A stretch of 64,000 bases of DNA from positions 46,631,034-46,695,033 of the forward strand of contig NC_133169.1 of NCBI RefSeq assembly GCF_040802235.1, given 5' to 3'. Numbering within the stretch: the stretch's first letter is position 1; the number at the start of each line of letters is the position of its first letter. The notes below the pieces were generated by a model. The model was given only the letters and a program-made list of their open reading frames with translations, did no database searches and was not told the origin of the DNA. The DNA is from Manis javanica. Its lineage: Eukaryota > Chordata > Mammalia > Pholidota > Manidae. Both the position numbers and the translations under genes were made by a program. Below are positions 1 through 10,318 of this stretch, piece by piece.

Positions 1-1100
1 TCTGCATTCCTGTTCTCTGTTTTCTAGTCCATTAATGGTCTCTTGCATCTCAACCATTCTGTTTTGAAGTCCTTCCAGAGATTGTTTTATTTCTGTATTC
101 TCTGTCCTTAGTTCTTGCATATTTCTCTGCAAGTCCATCAGCATGGTTTTGACCTTTGTTTCGAATTATTGTTCAGTAAGACTGGTTAAATCTATCTCCC
201 TAGGTTCCTTCTCAGGTGAAGATGTAGAAGATATTGAAGCTGTCTGGGTTAGTCTTGTCTGGATCAAAATTTTTTGCCTTTTTTTGTTGATAGGTGCAAT
301 GGTTAGGTATTGACTCATCTGTCAGCTGGGAGAGCCAAGATTTTCCACTTGCTCCTGGCCTTTCTTTACTGGGACAACTGTGACCCCTAGTGGCTTGTGT
401 TCGGCAATTGTGTGTAGACTGGGTCTCTGCATATTGCCTGGCTGGTATGGAGGAAGCTCCCTTGCTGTGGGCCTGGCCAGACTCAGGCTGCTGCTCTGGT
501 ATGGTGGGGCCCCGGAGGGGTAATGGATGGCAGGCTGTTTGGCTGTTTACCTCTGTGAGGGGTCTCAGAGCTGTTGCCAAGGGGGTTAGCGCAGCCGGAG
601 TTCCCTGGAATTTCCAGCTGCTGGACTGTCACCCAGGATGCTTCCATCCAGCTGTTGGGTCCCTGTCCCTTTAAGACTTTCAAAAAGCACTCGCTTTTCT
701 TTGTCACAGGGGCACCAGCTTCAGGACCCACTCACAGGTCTTACTGTCCTGTTTCCTTAGTATCCAGGACCCCACGCATACACTGTGTGTGCACTCTGGT
801 GCGGATGGCTGAGGCTGAGTGTTTAGCAGTCCTGGGCTCCCTCTCCCTCCCCACTCTGACTCCTCTCCTCCCACCGGGTGCTGGGGTGAGGGGCCTCAGT
901 TCCCGCCAGGCTACAGCTTGTATCTTACGCCTTTCACCATGCTCTGAGTTCTCACAGGTGTGGATGTAGTCTGGCTGTTGTCCTGTGTCTTCTGGTCTCT
1001 CTTTTAGGATTAGTTGTATTTGTTGTATTTTCAAAAATATATATATATTGGGGAGGAGATTCCCACTGTCTTACTCACGCTGCCATCTTGGCTCTGCCCC
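1..1100 (-). mobile_element. L1 5' end (5' UTR and start of ORF1), minus strand, continues past the left edge
   Basis: Read on the minus strand, the element opens at about 1100 with the G-rich start and 'gccaagatggc' type motif typical of mammalian L1 5' UTRs. A GC-rich leader follows. ORF1 begins at an ATG at 318-316, and its first residues are Ser/Thr/Lys-rich, as in other L1 ORF1 proteins. An in-frame stop lies near 165, after which a coiled-coil-like stretch continues to the window edge. The copy is decayed and not coding. It is diverged from the two young L1s at 40405 and 63252, but the layout is the same. Open frames on the plus strand between 390 and 970 are by-products of the GC-rich leader. 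Confidence 0.8.
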
Positions 1101-1379
1101 GATTTTGTGGCTTTTTGTTTCAAATGTTGCTGATAAAGTGTTTTAAGCTTTTTCTCTTAAGCTGACAAAAGTTTAGTAAATGACTAATCTTTATAAGCAG
1201 AATCGAAACTTATCTTTCTCTCTACGTGATCCCTCCAGAATTTAAAAACTTTCATTGAGTATTTTTATATTTCATGGAAGTATGTTTATTTGCATAAGTT
1301 CAATAAGAACCTGCTTTCCTTGTAAGAGGACCAATTAAAAACACAGATTATACTACCAAGGCTTTAACTGGAATGTCAT

Positions 1380-1785
1380 ACCTGAGAGACACGTGCATAA
1401 AGCTCAGATATGAACCGCTTTAAGGAACTAAGGGTGACTTTATAAAGCCAACAAAGCCCCTTGGAAGAACAGGCCTGGTATCTTGCTTACAGGTTTCCCA
1501 GCAGCCTTACCAGGTGAATTAAGAAAGGTCATTTCCTTGCAAGTGCTGGAACCTTGGGTTGTCTTGTGGACCTCGGGAAGAGAGGAATTCACTCAAATCT
1601 ACATGTACTGCAGGCAAAACCTGATGGCAAGTCTTACTTGGCTTTCTGGCCTTGAGTGGCCTTTAAAAGTTCAATCTGAAATTCCTTACAAAAAGTTCCA
1701 GCAAAGCACATTTAAAAGAGCCTATGTAATCAATTGCTCTTCTTGCTGCATTTATGCAAATAATAAAGCCAAGTGTTAATTATTT
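1380..1785 (+). mobile_element. Possible solo LTR
   Basis: This block has the look of a retroviral LTR: a TATA-like 'ctttataaag' near 1440, moderate GC content, and a polyadenylation signal (aataaag) near 1763 followed by T-rich sequence. No primer binding site or polypurine tract was found beside it, so a solo or partial LTR is the simplest reading. The family was not identified. The small open frame inside it (1483-1779) is not thought to be a gene. Confidence 0.35.
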
Positions 1786-2040
1786 TCCTAATCTGGTTAC
1801 TTCTAATATAACTGAGGGTGATTTTGGAGAAGAGCATTGTTTCAATAATGCAGCCTTGTCCATACTAAATCCTAGTACTAGTCCTTGAGACATAAACTTG
1901 ATCCAGAATTCTAGGTTCTTCAAAATATCTGGCTATGATTTTCCAGAGGTTTCAGTTTTCCCCTATCATTTCAATTAAAGTTTTACTATTTCTAGTTCTC
2001 ATATTCAATCATGCATTCTTAATCTCATCAAGTTCGTCCT

Positions 2041-2307
2041 TCCAGAATGGAAAATCCAACTCCAGATATTGCTACTTAACTTAATAACATGATTAGTTCT
2101 ATCTTGCCTAGATGCCACAAAACTGCAAATAGTAATAGAAATAGAACCTGGAATAAAAGTGCCCATCTTCTGAGGCCCTCTCAACCGTCCACTGATGGAG
2201 ACCTAGCTACAACCCTTACTGCACTCCCTCTCAGCATGAAGCAGCCAGAGTGGTCATCTCCCCCTTTCCCTAGCAGCAGCTAAGGTCTCTATCTGTAAAG
2301 GGGGGAA
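2041..2307 (+). mobile_element. 3' internal end of an ERV with polypurine tract
   Basis: This stretch lies immediately upstream of the LTR that starts at 2308. It ends with a purine run, 'aaaggggggaa' (about 2297-2307), abutting the LTR's TG. That is the arrangement of a retroviral polypurine tract, the primer site for plus-strand DNA synthesis. Upstream, a short Pro/Ser-rich frame ending at 2283 may be the decayed C-terminal tail of env. The rest of this provirus is missing or unrecognisable to the left. Confidence 0.5.
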
Positions 2308-3085
2308 TGAGACAGGGACCATAGATGTAGTCAGAGTAGGGTGAGGGCCACCATAGGGGGTAGGGTGGGATATTTGCACTCAGAGCAATGTAACTATATG
2401 GAAGGAAACCCCCCTACTAAAACTGTATGTTAAACATTGAGCTCTAGAATCATTCTTCAGTGAGATCAGTTAATGTTCCCCAAATAAAGAAGAGTAGCAC
2501 ATGTTTTATTATGCTAATCATTTGTAACCACGTGTAAGATTCACTTTAGCATACTAAAAGGCTCAGGCCTATGTGCTGTCTTTCCTCCTTCAGATCTGAC
2601 AAGGTGATTTTGCAAACTGAGCAACTAACTTAGCATGCAGACCCAGCTGTAGACATCATGGTAAAAGGCAGGAAGAATTCCATCTTAAAGATAAGATTGC
2701 ATTTTAACACCCAGGAAGTTCAAGAGGCAAGATTCTTTAGCAAATAGGCAATACCTCTGGCCACCTTGGGGGCTGGGCAGGAAGCCTTTTGATGTGCTCC
2801 CAGACAAAGGCGCTGGTGTCCCAGAGATAAATCAAGGCAGGAAATTCCTTATGTTAAGTTAATTTTTAATATTCAGAGATCACTTAACAAGTTCACACCC
2901 CTAAGTATTTTCATGTTCTCGAAAAATTCTCAACTGCCTATAAAACCCCCTTGACAACACACCAACGACAGACTCTCTTGTTCCCTCCTGGCGTGAGCCA
3001 GGAGCTCTGTCCCTTCACTTTATCTCTAAATAAAAGCCTGTACCTTGCTCATTCTTTGGGTCTGCCAACAAGAACCCCAGCATCA
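2308..3085 (+). mobile_element. ERV LTR, family A, copy 1 (3' LTR)
   Basis: The copy starts with 'tgagacaggg' right after a polypurine tract. It contains a TATA-like 'ctataaaacc' near 2939 and a polyadenylation signal in 'ctctaaataaaagcc' near 3030. It matches two other blocks in the window along most of their length: 3111-3979 (reversed) and 4957-5749. The LTR architecture (U3, TATA, R with poly(A) signal, short U5) is class I ERV-like. The right end was placed at 'agcatca' by comparison with copy 2. Decayed and non-coding. Confidence 0.75.
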
Positions 3086-3110
3086 GAAGGCTGTGTAAGT
3101 AGTATCTCCT

Positions 3111-3979
3111 CGATGCCGCGGTTCTTGTTCATGGAGCCAAAGAATGACATTTGCAGACCCTCAAGGTAGGAGAGCAAGGTAGAGGCTTTTATGTAGTGGT
3201 AAAGTGATGGGACAGAGCTCCTGGCTCATGCCACAGGGGACAAGAGAGTCCGTAGTTGGCTCATTGCCTAGGGTTTTCATAGTCGGTTGAGGATTTTCAG
3301 GAATGGGGGTAAAGGGCTAGTGGTGCAGACTTGTTGAGTGGTTCCAGAAAGCTCATTTTTGATGAGTAATAGAAGAAATTTGCTGCCCTGATTCTTTCTC
3401 AGGATAGCGGTTTCCCTCTGGGAGCATGTCAATTAAGACCACCTGCCCTGCCCACAGGGTGGGCTGGGCTGTTGCCTGTTTGCTAAAGTGTATTAAGAAT
3501 CTTACTTCTTAACTTTTTGGGATGTTTATAGCTGGGCTTGTTTACTAAGTTAATCTTTTGCTTAGGTTGCTGATTACTTGATTAGGATTAGAGAAGGGAA
3601 CACAGCATATAGGTACAGTTAAAAAGAAGCTGGGCCTTTTTGCAGGCTAAGGTAAATTTTACAGTGTCATGATCTAACTGATATGGTGAAGTCACCGGTT
3701 ATGCTGAGACACTTTATCGGCAGAACACTCAAACATTCCAGGCCGAGTTGCTGCTGGCCTTTCAAGATTTAACTGATCTCACTGAAGATGTCTATATTCC
3801 TAGTCTGCTATCTTTACCCTACAGCATCAGTGTGACTCTGACTTTACATAATGCTTAACACAGAATTTTGACAGGGGCTTCTTTGCACATTGTTATATTA
3901 TTTCAGCTGAAATTATCTTGCTCTGCTTTTCTTCTCCGGAGGCCCTCACCCTCTGCCTAAACCCACGGTCCCTGTCTCA
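3111..3979 (-). mobile_element. ERV LTR, family A, copy 2, inverted
   Basis: The reverse complement begins with 'tgagacaggg' at 3979 and ends near 3111. It carries the same 3' block as copy 1 (TATA region, gtgagccaggagctctgtc-like segment, poly(A) region). It faces copy 1 tail to tail with only 25 bases between them. The poly(A) region is altered (read on plus as 'ggcttttatgtag'). No polypurine tract precedes its 5' end, so it may be a solo LTR, or one end of a rearranged provirus. Confidence 0.7.
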
Positions 3980-4384
3980 CCCTCACAAAACATTAGTTAT
4001 AGAAGTACTAAAATCATGGGAAATGGAATCCAAAGCAAAACATGAAAAATGTGTGAAGAAAGTTATAGCATATTGTTCAAAGCACAAGACATTAAGTAAT
4101 TAAAGAGCAGGGAGGTTTATCCTGCAGTGGAACTCAGAGAACTGCAGCAGCAGGATGACGGAAACCCGAGATTAAAGAATTCATTATTCCAACATCTTCT
4201 TGTTGCTCTTAGGGCACTGAATGCCTTCCGCAGGTGCTAACTCCAAGTTAGCAAGTTCCGTATCTTGGTGACATGCTTTTCCCTTTCACTCAGCCAGTTA
4301 ATGATACTTTATACTAAAAAATAATAATTCGTCATCTTATTCTCTCTGTTAAAGTCACTGGTAGGACATCTGTCTTCTTACTAG
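3980..4384. other. Unannotated interval
   Basis: No gene, RNA gene or repeat was recognised in these roughly 400 bases between two LTRs. The sequence has moderate AT content and no long open frame. Confidence 0.5.
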
Positions 4385-4945
4385 ACTCTGTCCTCAAAAG
4401 ATACACAAAGCTGGCAGAACTTACCCATGCAGGGGAGGAAAATTTTTTTCCCTTCTACCTTTGTAGAAGTACACATGTCTAAGAATTGATTTGGCATAAA
4501 ACAGGTTAACAGGAAAAATAAAACATAATCTTAATTATGTACATACAGAATTCTCACAAAAATATGAGACCCAAAAGGTGCACAGAGACCTGAGATTTTA
4601 TATACCATCTGAGCTCAGGAAACAGGCAGGGGTTTGAGGCTTCTTGAGTGGGGGAAGCAACTCAAAGGAGGAAACATTTGCTCAGCCAACAGATGGCCCG
4701 TTGTATAGGTAATTTTCTTAGGTCAAGAAGTTAACTCTGATAATAGCTCTCTTCCTAGTGCAGGCACCCTTTCTAATGTAAATTGCTTTTATAATTGCAG
4801 ATTTCTCAGACAAACAGGGAAACACACACTTTCTTTTAGGCAGTTAAGTGGGAGATAAGAGATTTTCTTGGGTGTGCTGTGTCTTTGCGGTTTTCATCTG
4901 AAAGTAATCCTTGTGCCAAAATGGCATATTTTGGTGTGGTACATT
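4385..4945 (-). mobile_element. Second-family ERV LTR, minus strand
   Basis: Read on the minus strand, this block has an LTR-like layout. A U3-like region is followed by a TATA-like 'ggtatataaaatctcagg' near 4600 and then a T-rich 3' part near 4520. Its sequence is unrelated to the family A LTRs on either side. It abuts family A copy 3 at 4957 almost directly. The assignment rests on general resemblance to mammalian ERV LTRs; the family name is not known to me. Confidence 0.45.
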
Positions 4946-4956
4946 TCGAACCCTTT

Positions 4957-5749
4957 TGAGACAGGGACCATGGGTTTAGACAGAATAGGGTGAGGGCCTC
5001 TGGAAAAAGCAAAGCAGGATATTTAGTCAGAGTGTTGTAACTACAGGCAAGGAAACCCCCTACCAAAACTCTGTGTTAAACATTAAGCTCTAGGATTATT
5101 CTTCAATGAGATCAGTTAATATTCCCCAGATAAAGAAGAGTAACATATGTTTTTTTAATGCTAATCACTTGTAATCATGTGTAAGATTCACTTTAGCATG
5201 CTAAAAGGCCCAGGCCTATGTGCTGTCTTTCATCCTTCAGACCTGATGAAGTGATTTGCAAACTGGGCAACAAATTTAGCATGCAGACCCAGCTGTAAAC
5301 AACACAGTAAAAGGCAGGAAGGATTACACCTTAAAGATAAGATTATATTTTAACACCCAGGAAGTTTAAGAAGTAAGAATCTTAACTTACTCTTTAGCAG
5401 ACAGGCAATACTTCAGCCCACCTTGGGAGCTGGGCAGGTGGCCTTTTGATATGCTCCCAAGGGATCCGCTATCCCAGGGAAAAATCAAGGCAGGATAGTC
5501 CTCATGTTGTTACTTTTTAATATTCAGGGTCCATTTAAAAGTCCATACCCCTAAACTTTTTTTCACATTCCCAAATACCCTCAACTGCCTACAAAACCCC
5601 TAGACAATGCACCATTACAGACTCTCTTGTCCCCTTTTGGTGTGAGCCAGGAGCTCTATTCTCTCACTGTATCTCTAAATAAAATCCTCTCCCTGGCTCT
5701 CCTACCTTGACTGTTTGTGAAGCTAATTCTTTGGCTTCCTGAAAAGAAC
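4957..5749 (+). mobile_element. ERV LTR, family A, copy 3
   Basis: This block is homologous to 2308-3085 from 'tgagacaggg' through the TATA-like region and the poly(A) signal ('ctctaaataaaatcc' near 5678). It lacks the last dozen or so bases seen in copies 1 and 2, because the next provirus LTR begins exactly there at 5750. No polypurine tract precedes it, so it is a solo LTR or the remnant of another provirus. It may have been the integration target of the provirus at 5750. Confidence 0.72.
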
Positions 5750-6119
5750 TGATAAGGAAAAGTTTACAAGGACAGCAGTCTAGCTCAGGTGGCTCCCTTC
5801 TGCTGCTCTTCTTAGCAAAGGCAACAGAAACTCCCTTCACTTCCTCCTCCCCTTCACTCCCCGTCTGCCAGGCGCTTACTCCCTAAGCTCCTTCCCCCTT
5901 GCCTGCTAGTTTGCTGTGCCCATAGGAATGTTCCAGATACAGAAGCAGAAAGATATATACTGATCCCTTTGCCTTTGTTCAGGGCTCAGAATTTTGGGAG
6001 ATTACTCCCCTCTGAGCCCACCGGTGTGAAAGAAAGCCTCAACACTCCAAGACCTCCGAGCACTGCTTGGTTCTTCTGTCAGTGATCCAGTCCAGGTTTT
6101 TTCAGTATTTTCCATAACA
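5750..6119 (+). mobile_element. 5' LTR of the class I provirus
   Basis: This matches the block at 13148-13529 along its whole length, starting 'tgataaggaaaa' and ending 'ttccataaca', with proper TG...CA ends. A short TATA-like 'gatatatac' lies near 5952. The poly(A) hexamer position reads 'gaaagaaagcc' here and 'gaaataaagcc' in the 3' LTR, so the signal is intact only downstream. By eye the two LTRs differ at about two dozen positions plus small indels, which implies an old insertion. Confidence 0.88.
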
Positions 6120-6121
6120 TT

Positions 6122-6139
6122 TGGTTCTCTGGCTGGGAA
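6122..6139 (+). promoter_or_regulatory. Primer binding site, tRNA-Glu-like
   Basis: The 18 bases 'tggttctctggctgggaa' start two bases after the LTR end. They begin with TGG, the complement of a tRNA CCA tail. They closely resemble the tRNA-Glu primer sites known from HERV-E-type class I retroviruses. The primer assignment is by recalled similarity and was not aligned to host tRNA genes. Confidence 0.65.
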
Positions 6140-6468
6140 ACGCAACTGCACTGGCCCTTTGTTGCCACTGGTTTGGGGCAAACGGCGGGGTGGTGATGGA
6201 ACAGGTGATTTCAATGGAGAAGGGGCGCTCTGCCTGATCTCTCAGCAGTCTCCTGCCCAGTCGCCTTGGGCCAGCCCCGCTTCGCTGTTCCTGCTGGACT
6301 CAAGGAGGCTTTGCAGGTGAGGACCTGGTTCTGATGTGAAATCCAGTAAGGCCCTGGAGCACCTGACTCAGCCACCTCCACCCATTGTGGCCTGATCACC
6401 TCCCAGAGACTTCTTAGAAGTCTCACAGGTAGACATTCCCATGGGGGAAATGTTTAAACTCTGGTCTG

Positions 6469-6516
<48 letters not shown>

Positions 6517-6804
6517 TGATTGTGCAGGGCGGCTGAAGTCATTCAGTCTGCACTGAATCTGTGATTCCATGGCCTGCTCTATGGAATCTGAGTGGGCCCT
6601 CATCCACTTTTGCAGTCAGCCATCCAGGGCATATGGGTGATTCAGCTTTGGCTGACCTGGCCCGGGACTTATACAGGTGCACCTTAGTCAAGTCTGGCCA
6701 AAGTCTCTGCGAGGAGTGCAAATGGACAGGCATCTGACTGGTCTCCTCTTTAGAGGAGGCAGCCTTCCCTTGTCTGTTGTCAAGGCACCATCCATGGACA
6801 CATT
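6140..6804 (+). other. Proviral leader between primer site and gag
   Basis: This is an untranslated leader of about 660 bases, long but normal for gammaretroviruses, where packaging signals and splice donors usually lie. It is interrupted by a TG microsatellite at 6471-6514. The open frames on the minus strand here (6002-6426, 6539-6733) look like chance frames. Confidence 0.5.
6471..6514 (+). repeat. (TG)22 microsatellite
   Basis: Uninterrupted TG dinucleotides inside the proviral leader. Its length makes it likely to be polymorphic. Confidence 0.95.
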
Positions 6805-8189
6805 ATGGGGTCAGGGTATAGTAAACCCACAGTCCTTGACACTATGATAAATAATTTCAGGAAGGGATTTTCAGAAGACTATGGAGTGAAATTAACTCCC
6901 AGCAGGTTAAAAACCTTGTGTGAATCTGAATAGCCCACCTTCAGTGTAGGATGGCCTCCAGAAGGGTCCCTAATGCCCCAACAGTCCGCCTGGTCTGGTG
7001 GGTCATCACTGGAGATCCAGGTCATCCTGACCAGTTCCCATACATTGACTCCTGGTTAGGAGTTGCCCAGATTCATCCCCATTGGGTATTATTTGCTTGC
7101 AACATGCAGGAACAGGGTAGGATATTAGTTGTCTCAATAAAGAAGCCTACAAAGAATCAGCAGAAGCCTAAGCCTCTGCAAATTCTTGCTGGTGACATGG
7201 AGAAAGAACTAATATTGCCCCCGCCTTATGTGCCTCCAAGGCCACCAGCACCCAGCTCCCTGACCCAAGACACCCTGCCACTGTCAGCCTCCCTGACAAC
7301 TCCAGAACCCCTGGAACACCAGCCGGACTGCACCCACAGCCAGGAGCAGGTGCCCTTCAGATGCCAGTGCAAGAGATGTGAGAGCCTGAAAGACATAATA
7401 AGCATGGGACCATCCAGCCCAGCCAGTCTATGTTTTACTATCAACCTTTCCCCACAACTGACACCCCATCAGAAAAGCCACAAGCCCTGGTTGATCTCAT
7501 GGAATCCTTCACATATCCATCAGCCGACCTAAAAAACTGTCAATAGCTTCTCCACACCCTGTTCACAATAGAAGAGTGGAGGCAGCCAGGGTCCTTGATT
7601 GGGGTGCATGGGCTGAAATCGCTGTTCCCAAGGAGTGCCCTGAGTGGGACCTCACCACCCCTGAGGGACAGCACCGGATCCATTGATATCAGGATGCCCT
7701 CCTCCAGGGGATGAAAGCCATGTTCAAAAAGCCTATGAATATGACCAAAGTCTCTTCAGTCACTCAGCAACCAGAAGGGTCTCCTGGGGACGATTATGAA
7801 AAACCGTGTGAAGTTTATTGCATCTACACCTCTTCAATCCTGAGTCACCAGGGAGTAACCAAATGGCCAACACCTCATTCGTAGCTCGAGCCACCCCAGA
7901 CATCAGACAAAAGCTCAAAAAACTTGAAGGTTTTGCTGGGATAAATATCACTTGACTGATTAAAATTGCCAACAAAGTATATCTAAACAGAGAAGTTCAG
8001 GCAGACAGAGGGGCTGAAGGAAAAAGGAAGAAAAGGTCAGCTTCCTGGAAGCTGCACTAAAAGAGAGATAACCAAAAGGCAGAGAAAAGCTGGCCGTCAA
8101 GAGGGGGAAAGCCTAGGACACCCCTAGCCAGGAACCAGTGTGCTTACTGTGAAGAGAGTGGCCATTGGAAGAATGAATGCCCCAACTGA
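6805..8189 (+). pseudogene. gag: Decayed retroviral gag (matrix, p12-like, capsid, nucleocapsid)
   Basis: Gag is the structural polyprotein that assembles the retroviral core. An ATG at 6805 is followed by Gly, as needed for matrix myristoylation. The frame stops after about 40 residues and resumes in another frame at 6951-7532. That frame carries a PPPY late-domain motif inside a Pro-rich region, as in gammaretroviral p12. A capsid major-homology-like region lies near 7760-7950. One zinc knuckle with CX2CX4HX4C spacing is readable at 8139-8180, and the frame stops at 8187. A single knuckle fits gammaretroviruses. Several stops and frameshifts make it non-functional. Confidence 0.82.
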
Positions 8190-8640
8190 GGCAAAGGCCC
8201 GAAGCCCAGTCACTGCCAGGAGGAGCCTCACAGGAAAAGGCTCATTAGCCTGATGGGAACAGACTCAGACTGACAAAGACCGGGCTTTCTCATGCTCAGC
8301 CCCCCATGAGCCCATGGTCAAAGTGGGGAGACAACAGATGACTTTTATAGTTGACACAGGGGCAGAACACTCTGTGGTCACCCTCACTGTAACTCCCTTC
8401 AGTAAAAACACTGCAATTATTCTAGGAGCCACTGGGACATAAGCAGTTCAGCAGCACTTTTGCCAAGGCCGCCAATATGAACTTGGAGGCCACAAGGCCT
8501 GACATAAGTTTTTCTACCTGCCCAAGTGCCCCGTTCCCCTCCTCAGCATACTCTCAAAGCTTGGAGCCCAAATGACTTTTGAACCAACTGAACACACCAG
8601 CCTCAAATAAACCCAGGCCAAGAAGAACCAGGGTCCCTCA
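8190..8640 (+). pseudogene. pro: Decayed retroviral protease (pro)
   Basis: The retroviral aspartic protease cleaves Gag and Pol. The active-site motif DTGA is readable at about 8353-8364, in a hydrophobic context that matches the family. A second conserved stretch follows near 8540-8580. It lies directly after the gag stop, as expected for readthrough pro-pol. Stops within the frame show it is dead. Confidence 0.75.
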
Positions 8641-8930
8641 TACTGGCAATAACCACACCCAGGGAAGAGGAGTGGAGGCTATTCTGCACCCAGACCCTCT
8701 CAAGTAGCCCACCTGAATTCAGAGCTGCCTTCACCATGGTAGGAGCTGAAGGCAACTCACCTGGACTTGCTCATAACTGAACCCATGTCATTGTAAATTT
8801 GATTCTGGGGGTCCAGCCACAAAGACAGAAGCAGTATCCCCTCACACAAGACAAGAGAGCAGGCATCCAGGAACACCTGATCAGACTCAAAGAGGCAGGC
8901 GTTCTAACCTGCCCAACTCCAGCTCCAACT
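8641..8930 (+). pseudogene. pol: Pol reverse transcriptase, N-terminal part, before the insertion
   Basis: Encodes the start of a gammaretroviral-type reverse transcriptase, with the conserved Arg-Gln-Lys-Gln-Tyr-Pro segment near 8818-8840. The RT sequence breaks off near 8930, where unrelated antisense sequence starts, and resumes at about 10319. An in-frame stop lies near 8778. Confidence 0.75.
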
Positions 8931-9553
8931 GGGGTGGGAGCCATGAAGGAAAGGACAGCATCGGCCAATAAGGAGACGAGACTTAGAATCGGAGTGAAGT
9001 ATCTCCTGATATCAAGTCGCAGGGTCTTTATTTTTACATCTTTAGGTCTTACATTATGTTAAACATTTTCTTTGATCATGGATGATACAATGTTTTTTCC
9101 CTTCAGTTTTTGTATAATTATGGCTCATTACAGATGTTATCATTACTTTGAACAGCTTCCTTGTAACATTTAATGTTTAACTTTCCCCTAACCTATTTGG
9201 CCAGAGATGTAGATTACATGCTAGGTGCTAGACAGGAAAATGGTGTGACAGCATGTGGTTTATAATGTCTGCTTTTGCTTTTAAGCATGTGAGGTTATAT
9301 ACAAAGTTTACTTATATAGTTCATATTTAGAATCTAAGGTTATAAAATACTCAGGTTTTAAGATTCTTTTCTAAGCTAATACCGTCTTATACTCATTGTC
9401 TAATACTTGTGTTTACACCCAAAAGTTGTCTATCCCCATCCTATTTTAAGGTATGGGCCCTAACAATCTGGATCTAATTTCCACATAAAGTATAAACATT
9501 TTATTCTGTCATAAAAAATCACTCCACATTTTTAACTCCTTGCATCTTTCCTC

Positions 9554-9868
9554 TCATGTCCATAGGCAGGATGGTTTCCTAGCTCTTTTTATGCTCTCAT
9601 ATAGTGACACAGAGTCTGCACATACTACTTGACCATTGATGTAATAGTATTTTATCACGCTTTCATCATACATTCCTGTGCAAGGGATATCTGTAAATGT
9701 CCATCTGTCTATTTTGCCCATAGACTTCTTAGCCCTAGGTGGATACCAGAGGCATCCCCTTATTTTATAAACAACATGGGGAGACCTCTGAACCCTGGAG
9801 GTTATTGGATCTTTTTTAGTTTCACAATGCTGTTTCATATAACTTTTTAATAAAAATGGGTTTTCCAT
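9554..9868 (-). pseudogene. Downstream frame of the antisense element, possibly Env surface region
   Basis: A 104-residue frame with four Cys and many aromatic residues, ending in a stop. It follows the membrane-anchored frame in the same antisense element after a short interval with stops, so both may be parts of one broken env-like gene. I cannot assign a family from the sequence. Confidence 0.35.
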
Positions 9869-10003
9869 GGCCCAGGTTCCATTAATTCTTTCTTCTCCAG
9901 TCCAGTAAAGAACTCTTCATTAGTCATGTTTGTATTATTGCAAAAAGGGGGGACAGGACGTATGTAATTCCATGACTATTCCAGGTTGTTCTAATGTAAT
10001 TGC

Positions 10004-10309
10004 TCATAGCAGCATGCCTGGGACAGTAGGTCCCGGATCACTGCTTTCATTCGTGGCACTATTGTTTTGATCATAGCTTTGAGTCAGATTATTCTCTTTT
10101 ACGAGGGTCAGATTGTTAGTCAAAATATCTGTCAAGAAACTTTTCCCATACATGAATCCAATTATCAGCATCATAACTGCAAAAACAAATACAGGGACTA
10201 GCAGGGGCCAGCTGTGAGGTTTCCTGATTTTCAGGATTCCTTCTTGTGCCTCGACCTTGACAAACAGCATGAGTAGCATGGCCTGTGCCACTAACCGAGT
10301 GTCAGTCAT
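10004..10309 (-). pseudogene. Env-leader-like membrane protein frame
   Basis: A 101-residue frame. It has a first hydrophobic stretch (residues about 8-18), then a basic Lys/Arg-containing linker. A strong hydrophobic segment follows at about residues 34-53. After it comes a short hydrophilic domain with clustered N-glycosylation sequons (Asn-Leu-Thr, Asn-Ser-Ala and Asn-Glu-Ser types) before the stop. A signal-anchor followed by a glycosylated ectodomain fits the N-terminus of a retroviral Env with a long leader. That is inference, and I did not recognise the exact virus group. The frame appears to continue past the stop toward 9868-9554. Confidence 0.4.
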
Positions 10310-10318
10310 CCTGGGACA

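Larger units (their letters stand above)
8931..10318 (-). mobile_element. Antisense retroviral-type insertion inside pol
   Basis: About 1.4 kb of sequence with no relation to pol separates the two halves of the reverse transcriptase. Read on the minus strand, it begins with an open frame (10309-10004) with a hydrophobic leader and transmembrane segment. A second frame (9868-9554) follows, then AT-rich sequence. It ends with a poly(A) signal (read on minus 'aaataaagaccctg', near 9013) and a short R-U5-like tail. This looks like the env-to-LTR part of a different retrovirus-like element. Exact boundaries and a target site duplication could not be fixed, and no 5' LTR is seen. Confidence 0.55.

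Noticed and set aside
6002..6733. Minus-strand frames in the provirus leader
   Set aside because: They lie opposite the LTR and leader, have no retroviral or cellular features, and are short.
9940..9965. 'aaaaaggggggaca' on the plus strand, like a retroviral polypurine tract
   Set aside because: The surrounding insert is read on the minus strand, and no LTR begins after the purine run on plus. Chance or decayed sequence.
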